Positions 40,409 through 45,233 of a stretch of 45,233 nucleotides of DNA are shown piece after piece. Positions within the stretch are counted from its first letter, which is position 1. Each line of letters starts with the position of its first letter. Position numbers and translations under genes: made by a program. Source of the stretch: a virus; IMG/VR virus record IMGVR_UViG_3300034103_000313, positions 1 to 45,233 of that record. The stretch is one strand, 5' to 3'. The notes below the pieces were generated by a model. That model saw nothing but the letters and a program-made list of their open reading frames with translations. It was not told the DNA's origin and made no database searches.

Positions 40409-43027
40409 TTATCTGTTAACGATTCTCATCATTGCAGCCAAATCTTCTTTTCCTTCACCAACTAAGTCACCCACTGTTGCTGGTTTGTTTGCTTTAGGAC
40501 CTTTGTTACGCCACTGACCAGCTTCACCTGTTGCAAAATCACCTGCGAACTCACCTTCCGCCATACCTTGCTGACCATACAAAGACTCTAGTTCTTCTCC
40601 TACTAGAGCCAAGGCGACCGCATCTCCCGTGCCTCGAAACTGACCCATTTCTGCCATATCAACCACAACGTCTTCAACTTCGCCCATGCCATAATTGTCA
40701 AACCATTCTGGTTTATGTCGTTGTATTAGTCTCAATACTTTACTGGCACCGGCTGGTGTTGCTGCTTCCGCCACACCTTCTTCAGATATAGGTTCTTCTT
40801 TACTGCTATACTTAGCACGGATGTTTTGCATTGTCTTTTCGCTAGCATCTTCTTGTCCAGCTTTGCGTAGTGCATCCATACCATCTTTACCGTACTTCTT
40901 ATCACCTAAGTATGCTTGTAGTGCGCTTTCTTCAACTTCTTCACCGGCTCTGAATCTCTTAACCATTGCTTTAAGTGCTTCAAGTTTGTCATCGGGTACA
41001 TCCATATAATGGTCGTGTCCCATTTTCTTTGATGCTTTTCCTAATGCAGTGAAGTGATCCATTTTACCATTATCTTGTTTTGGTTCATTTCTTAATGAAC
41101 TGTCGGCTTGACCCATATCAACTTCATCAGTACGCTTCTCAACATCAGATTGGGCCATGCTTGGCTTACCGTGATTTGGCCCACGAACTCCTGCTTTCTT
41201 TTGCAAGTCTTTTAGTAAATCTTCGTCACTTCCGTGACCTAATTTATCTAACACTTTGCCGCCGACTTTCTTGACTGTGTCCAAGATACCTTCGTCAACT
41301 CCACTTAGTGATTGTTCAATTTGTTTAATCCAACCACTAACATCACTTGAACCAATTTCGTCAACATCACCAACAAACTCAGCAACATCACCGATTGCAT
41401 TAGAAACCTTTTCTGGTCCGTGCTTTGCTAGCAAATCTGTTCGTTGCATTAAGATTCTTCTTAGAATAGCACTAGCGACTGGACTATCGATTTCATCTGA
41501 TCCATCTAACATTCCTTCTTCTACACCTTCAATGGCACTACTTCCGCGATTGTTGAATCTTGCCTTGATAGTGTTCTTCCTATAGTCACTGTCTTGCTTG
41601 TACATTTTACCAGCTTTAGTCTGTCTATCTATTGGCTTTTTCCAACTCATCGGATCATAGCCTTGATCGTGATCTTTTCTAGGGAAGTGCATCTTGTCAG
41701 TGCCAGCTTCAATTGTAGAAGCAACACGGTCACCAAACTCTGATCTAATCATGTTTAAAACTTCTTCTGGATCTTCATACTCGGAATCATAGTAATCTGA
41801 CGGATCTGTACTGTCTCTATACATGCCGATAAGATCGTCAAGTCTTGCTCGTTTCTCTGGATCCATTGCTTCATCTAATTCATCTTCTTCAGGGATTCCA
41901 ACTGGATTCAATGCTTGTTGTCCGCCATCAGTTTCATCTAAATCAAATGCATCTAGTCTAGACTTTTCTGTTGCTTGATTGTGAGCCAATGTTTCTGCAC
42001 CAGGAGCTTCTACTAAACTATCTGCCCATTCAGCTAGTTCACTGACTTCTTTCATCTCACCTAAGTTCTTGCTTAGTTTATTAAGAATTGGCATTACTGA
42101 TTCGATACGAGGATCCAATGTTTCTTGTACAAACAATTCATTTAGATTATTTTGCTCATCACCCTCGTTCTCCATCAATGAAGGAGTCCATGATTCAAAG
42201 TATGTGTTATAACCACGACTGCCGCGCAACTTGCTTAGTGATTCACGCAATGTTTGATAGTGATTCAATCCTTCGTTAACTAGTCGTTGTGCTGACTCAT
42301 TGAATTGATTGCCACGAACGGCACGAACGAATCCTGCCATCTTTGAGTATTCTTCACAGATAGTCTTTAAGTGATTCCAGCGATCATCGTTAGGGATTCC
42401 ACCTTCTGCTAAATGGCGAGCATATACTTGCGCAAGACCGGGTTTGTTTGTAGGAGAAAGAAATCTTTCACCTTCTGCATTTTCTAAGAAAATCTTAGAA
42501 ACATTACGATATCTCTGCTCACCTTCTTGAATTTGGCGAGAATGTTGTAGGATAATCTTTACAGTCGGTACTGCATCGCTGTAACTTGCTGTCTTACCCA
42601 TTGGATAGTATCCTTCTGCGATTTGTTCTTTCTTCTTCATATAAGTCCTTTGTGACATGTCACTATCAATTTTTTCTTTGGGTTCTAATTTAAAGCTCAA
42701 TTGACGAGCATGGGCCCACTTTTTCAAATGTCTTAATAATCCGTACCAACTATCATCAAACTGTGTTCCGGGTGTTCTATCGGACGCTTTGTTTGCTAGT
42801 TCTTGGTCGTAATATAATGTTAGATTTTGAGCACCATCAACTGATACCCAAGCATCATCTATCTGTTTGTCACCTTGGGTGAACGTAAACTTGAATACGT
42901 CAGCTTCTTCCGGAGGCACAGATTTTCCTGCACTAGCAACATCACTGTCTCTAGGTACTGGATTGTAACCGCGGGAATTCAAGAGATCGTATAATTTACG
43001 GTTTAAAGAATCATTTTGTATTGGCAT
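40409..43027 (-). CDS. Large late protein with prohead-protease-like sites
   Basis: An 872-residue acidic protein. It lies right after terminase and is led by a late promoter whose box ends five bases before the ATG. Six sites of the form (hydrophobic)-x-E-(G/A) lie between distinct segments: IAEG 136-139, VEEG 502-505, VDEG 577-580, VAEA 752-755, MAEG 822-825, VGEG 856-859. T4 gp21 protease cuts after (L/I)-x-E, so these look like maturation sites. Residues 515-575 (ILRRILMQRTDLLAKHGPEKV...GDVDEIGSSDVSGW) match a domain repeated in environmental phage proteins. It is probably an internal head or scaffold-like polyprotein; no catalytic motif is seen. Confidence 0.55.
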   Translation of the reverse strand: MPIQNDSLNRKLYDLLNSRGYNPVPRDSDVASAGKSVPPEEADVFKFTFTQGDKQIDDAWVSVDGAQNLTLYYDQELANKASDRTPGTQFDDSWYGLLRHLKKWAHARQLSFKLEPKEKIDSDMSQRTYMKKKEQIAEGYYPMGKTASYSDAVPTVKIILQHSRQIQEGEQRYRNVSKIFLENAEGERFLSPTNKPGLAQVYARHLAEGGIPNDDRWNHLKTICEEYSKMAGFVRAVRGNQFNESAQRLVNEGLNHYQTLRESLSKLRGSRGYNTYFESWTPSLMENEGDEQNNLNELFVQETLDPRIESVMPILNKLSKNLGEMKEVSELAEWADSLVEAPGAETLAHNQATEKSRLDAFDLDETDGGQQALNPVGIPEEDELDEAMDPEKRARLDDLIGMYRDSTDPSDYYDSEYEDPEEVLNMIRSEFGDRVASTIEAGTDKMHFPRKDHDQGYDPMSWKKPIDRQTKAGKMYKQDSDYRKNTIKARFNNRGSSAIEGVEEGMLDGSDEIDSPVASAILRRILMQRTDLLAKHGPEKVSNAIGDVAEFVGDVDEIGSSDVSGWIKQIEQSLSGVDEGILDTVKKVGGKVLDKLGHGSDEDLLKDLQKKAGVRGPNHGKPSMAQSDVEKRTDEVDMGQADSSLRNEPKQDNGKMDHFTALGKASKKMGHDHYMDVPDDKLEALKAMVKRFRAGEEVEESALQAYLGDKKYGKDGMDALRKAGQEDASEKTMQNIRAKYSSKEEPISEEGVAEAATPAGASKVLRLIQRHKPEWFDNYGMGEVEDVVVDMAEMGQFRGTGDAVALALVGEELESLYGQQGMAEGEFAGDFATGEAGQWRNKGPKANKPATVGDLVGEGKEDLAAMMRIVNR

Positions 43028-43031
43028 AATC

Positions 43032-43039
43032 TATTTATC
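43032..43039 (-). promoter_or_regulatory. Late promoter box, leaderless geometry
   Basis: GATAAATA on the minus strand; +1 predicted at about 43026, on the ATG at 43027. The box overlaps the stop of the terminase gene. Confidence 0.65.
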
Positions 43040-44585
43040 AACTTATCACAGCAAAGAAGGGTAAGGGTTCAATGTATTCATCATGGTCTCGGATTTGTTC
43101 TTCTAATTTATAGTGATAGTCTGATAATTCCTGCATCATTCTGATTGTTAATAGACTGGCCATGACTAAATCGTCTGTTTCACCAATTTTGGCTGCATAA
43201 CTGCCACCGGACGCAATAAATGACTTTAACTCAGATACTAAACTTCTGCTGTTTATCGTCATCTTTTTACTCTCAATCAACGTTTTGAATTTGGCACATG
43301 CCGATAATTTCACTTTTTGCGTAGTGTTGAAACCTTTTCTCTTTTTACCTTTTTCGCTTAAGAAAATTCCAGGAATATTACTTTCCCCATATTCGTTTAA
43401 CGATATCAAAGATGCTTCACCTATCGAATTATTTTCTACTGAATAATAGATATTGCTTGCTTCACCGGTACAATCTTCGATGTATTTGTTTATTTGTGCT
43501 AGCAATTTAATTTGAGTAGGAATGTCAGTTTTGTTGTGCTTCCATTCGCCTATTTGTGTAGTAGTGTTCGCTTCGTATATCTGTATAGCTGCAGGGTCAC
43601 TACCTGTGCCCAAGCTTGGGTCTAATGCAACAGTATATATGTTACCCTTACTAGGTTTTTTATACCAACGTACTTGACCCATACGACTAACTGGTTCTAT
43701 ACCTTCTAAATCAACTAACGTAGTAGGAGCTATCAATGTTTCGTCAGCAATAATGAATTCGCATCCAATCTCTCGACGGAATCTATCTTCACCTAATTGG
43801 GCTTTCATTTCATCAGCCCATTTTTGGTCACGTCCGGGCTGTTCAGTCCAATATGCTCTGTATGATTTGAAGCCGTTAACTCCTAGTTCGGTTTCATTAC
43901 CGTATGAATCTTCACACTTGTTCGCTAGTTTCCAAATTAGAGCAAATTGATCTTCATCACTGTTTGGAGTTGATGTGATAATCGCTTTACCACCAGTAGA
44001 TAAAGTAGGTGTGATAGAAGTCCAGAACAATTCAGCAATGGAAGGTCTAACGAATGCAAACTCATCTAAGTATAGCAATGAAATAGACATACCACGACCT
44101 GTATTTTCTGTCGTGGTTGCTGAAACGATACGAGATCCGTTCTCGAAATCTAAAGACCCTTTGTTATAAGTGGTCACACCTGCTTTAATGTGGTCGGGAC
44201 AGGCTTCATATGCATAACGAATACGTTGCATAATCTCCTGTGCGCCAGTATACTTGTGCGCCGCAATAAGAATCGTACTGTCAGGTACAAACATAGCGTA
44301 CCAAAGTAGATATCCTGCGGCTGATGTTGACTTACCTGACTGTCGAGGCATTAGACTGATACTGAAACGATATTTGTGATATGTTTCTATTAATCGTTCT
44401 TGATATTTCCATGGATGATAATTCATACTACCCCTAGTAGGGTGCTGAATCATAAAGAAGTTATCCATGAAGTACAGATAACCCGTATCCGGATCGCAAC
44501 ATTTCACAAAGTCGTCAAGGTCTCTTTGTGTCTTGAATTTAGTCTTTGTGTAGGGCGTTTTTACTAAAGAAGGTGATCCACTCAT
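43038..44585 (-). CDS. 17: Large terminase subunit gp17-like (packaging motor)
   Basis: A 515-residue terminase. LMPRQSGKST (78-87) is Walker A, LLYLDEFAF (170-178) is Walker B with the catalytic Glu, ITSTPN (203-208) is the coupling motif, and VALDPSLGTGSD (319-330) is the start of the RNase H-like nuclease domain, with a later E in YSVENNS and DD in ETDDLVM. It translocates DNA into the prohead and cuts concatemers. T4 gp17 is about 610 residues, so the N-terminus is shorter. No small terminase subunit is visible next to it. Its start codon lies on the predicted late transcription start. Confidence 0.95.
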   Translation of the reverse strand: MSGSPSLVKTPYTKTKFKTQRDLDDFVKCCDPDTGYLYFMDNFFMIQHPTRGSMNYHPWKYQERLIETYHKYRFSISLMPRQSGKSTSAAGYLLWYAMFVPDSTILIAAHKYTGAQEIMQRIRYAYEACPDHIKAGVTTYNKGSLDFENGSRIVSATTTENTGRGMSISLLYLDEFAFVRPSIAELFWTSITPTLSTGGKAIITSTPNSDEDQFALIWKLANKCEDSYGNETELGVNGFKSYRAYWTEQPGRDQKWADEMKAQLGEDRFRREIGCEFIIADETLIAPTTLVDLEGIEPVSRMGQVRWYKKPSKGNIYTVALDPSLGTGSDPAAIQIYEANTTTQIGEWKHNKTDIPTQIKLLAQINKYIEDCTGEASNIYYSVENNSIGEASLISLNEYGESNIPGIFLSEKGKKRKGFNTTQKVKLSACAKFKTLIESKKMTINSRSLVSELKSFIASGGSYAAKIGETDDLVMASLLTIRMMQELSDYHYKLEEQIRDHDEYIEPLPFFAVIS

Positions 44586-44591
44586 AGTACG

Positions 44592-44599
44592 TATTTATG
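44592..44599 (-). promoter_or_regulatory. Late promoter box for terminase, leaderless geometry
   Basis: CATAAATA on the minus strand; +1 predicted at 44586, one base before the ATG at 44585. Confidence 0.65.
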
Positions 44600-44609
44600 T
44601 GCCAAAAAC

Positions 44610-45233
44610 TTAGTTAGTAAGTTCTTCCCAGCCCATTTTCCACAACAAATCTGCATTGGTAGCTGTGTACGCTACAGCAAGTGTTAGTGTGCTGGGTGTA
44701 CCATTAGCATAGCGCCACAATTGCAATCGTTTTTTAATATCTTCACTAATTTCTACTTCATCACGGCTACTAGTTAATCCTGCATAAACAACTGTACCAT
44801 TTGTTATAGTATCAGTATGTATGGCACTTTGAACTACTGTTCCTGCCACATTACTAAATGAGGCATTTGCAATAGTTGCGTTTTCAATTAACTGAAACTG
44901 ACCATAACGAACATCAAGTAATAACAAATCAATTTGAGCAGGAACCACAACCGCATCCGGATATGCAGGATTTAATCTTATTGAACATAATGAGATTACT
45001 GTATTTGCTGAACCTACTCTTGTAGGAACTGTATTGTTAGTAACATACCCTATTTTAGTGCTTGGCGTAAATCCTCCTTCAGAAATAACAGTGCTACATA
45101 TTTGTTTCATTGTGCTATTACCAGTAGTTGCACCAGTATTTGTTATTTCATATCGTGGATTCAATGTTGCAGTTGTCATGTAAACTGTGGTGTTTCCGGG
45201 CTGATTAGCGTGTTGGAATGTGTGACATACGAT
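44610..45233 (-). CDS. Virion structural protein, 5' end outside window
   Basis: At least 207 residues. An ATG at 45179 could be read as a start, but the frame is open with protein-like sequence up to the window edge (CHTFQHANQPGNTTVY before the Met), and there is no ribosome binding site or promoter at 45179. The protein is therefore probably cut at the window edge. It is rich in Thr, Val and Asn with strand patterns of phage virion proteins (DLLLLDVRYGQF, LLWKMGWEEL). The particle location is unknown. Confidence 0.6.
   Translation of the reverse strand: MVCHTFQHANQPGNTTVYMTTATLNPRYEITNTGATTGNSTMKQICSTVISEGGFTPSTKIGYVTNNTVPTRVGSANTVISLCSIRLNPAYPDAVVVPAQIDLLLLDVRYGQFQLIENATIANASFSNVAGTVVQSAIHTDTITNGTVVYAGLTSSRDEVEISEDIKKRLQLWRYANGTPSTLTLAVAYTATNADLLWKMGWEELTN

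Noticed and set aside
1-45233. CRISPR array, tRNA genes, integrase or attachment sites
   Set aside because: No regular short repeats, no tRNA-like cloverleaf in the short intergenic gaps, and no recombinase motifs were seen.

Overview
This window is part of the genome of a T4-like tailed phage (myovirus), almost wall-to-wall coding, with about 60 genes and no rRNA, tRNA, insertion sequence or CRISPR array that I can see. The evidence is the T4 gene set: neck protein gp14 and tail completion protein gp15, large terminase gp17, single-strand binding protein gp32, recombinase UvsX with a probable UvsY, helicase UvsW, a DnaB-type replicative helicase (gp41) and a primase (gp61). It also carries T4-type late promoters of the form NNTAAATA. 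One small gene (38957-39205) resembles the BPSL0761 family that I associate with betaproteobacteria and their phages, so an aquatic betaproteobacterial host is possible but not proven. Both window edges cut genes.

Layout. 0-1.3 kb: end of an early minus-strand operon. 1.35-4.85 kb (+): gp14, gp15 and a Nudix hydrolase, closed by a strong bidirectional terminator. 4.86-6.5 kb (-): a coiled-coil membrane protein and a virion protein. 6.6-9.3 kb: two related plus-strand genes resembling glycosyltransferases, flanking a minus-strand DUF6165-like gene. 9.3-12.6 kb (-): a small virion protein and a 981-residue tail-fibre-like protein. 12.6-19.3 kb (-): MGME1-like nuclease, SGNH hydrolase-like protein, IscA-type Fe-S protein, probable capsid-associated proteins and a ligase-like DUF6267 protein. 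19.3-21.8 kb (-): helicase and primase. 21.8-25.8 kb: a virion protein, a minimal DnaE-like protein, a cytidylyltransferase, an RmlC-type epimerase, a DEDDh exonuclease and a 2OG-Fe(II) oxygenase. 25.8-28.4 kb (-): ten tiny overlapping genes, many sharing a C-terminal motif. 28.4-32.7 kb (-): conserved replication-associated genes and uvsW. 32.7-36.2 kb (-): small early genes and an AAA ATPase driven by near-identical sigma70 promoters. 36.2-40.3 kb (-): uvsY, uvsX and gp32. 40.4-45.2 kb (-): an 872-residue protein with prohead-protease-like sites, terminase, and a virion protein that runs off the window.

The most striking feature is regulatory. Many late genes have a NNTAAATA box ending 5 to 6 bases before the start codon, so the T4-style transcription start would fall on or within a base or two of the ATG: these late mRNAs look leaderless. 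Three minus-strand replication-region genes show the same geometry with sigma70 -10 boxes. Other early genes instead have leaders with clear ribosome binding sites, behind a repeated cassette in which TTGACA runs into a conserved spacer.

Functionally the genes cover replication and recombination (gp41, gp61, gp32, UvsX, UvsY, UvsW, nucleases), packaging (gp17), assembly (gp14, gp15, virion proteins), glycan-related chemistry (two glycosyltransferase-like proteins, DUF6165, RmlC, cytidylyltransferase) and auxiliary metabolism (IscA, Nudix, PhyH-like oxygenase).
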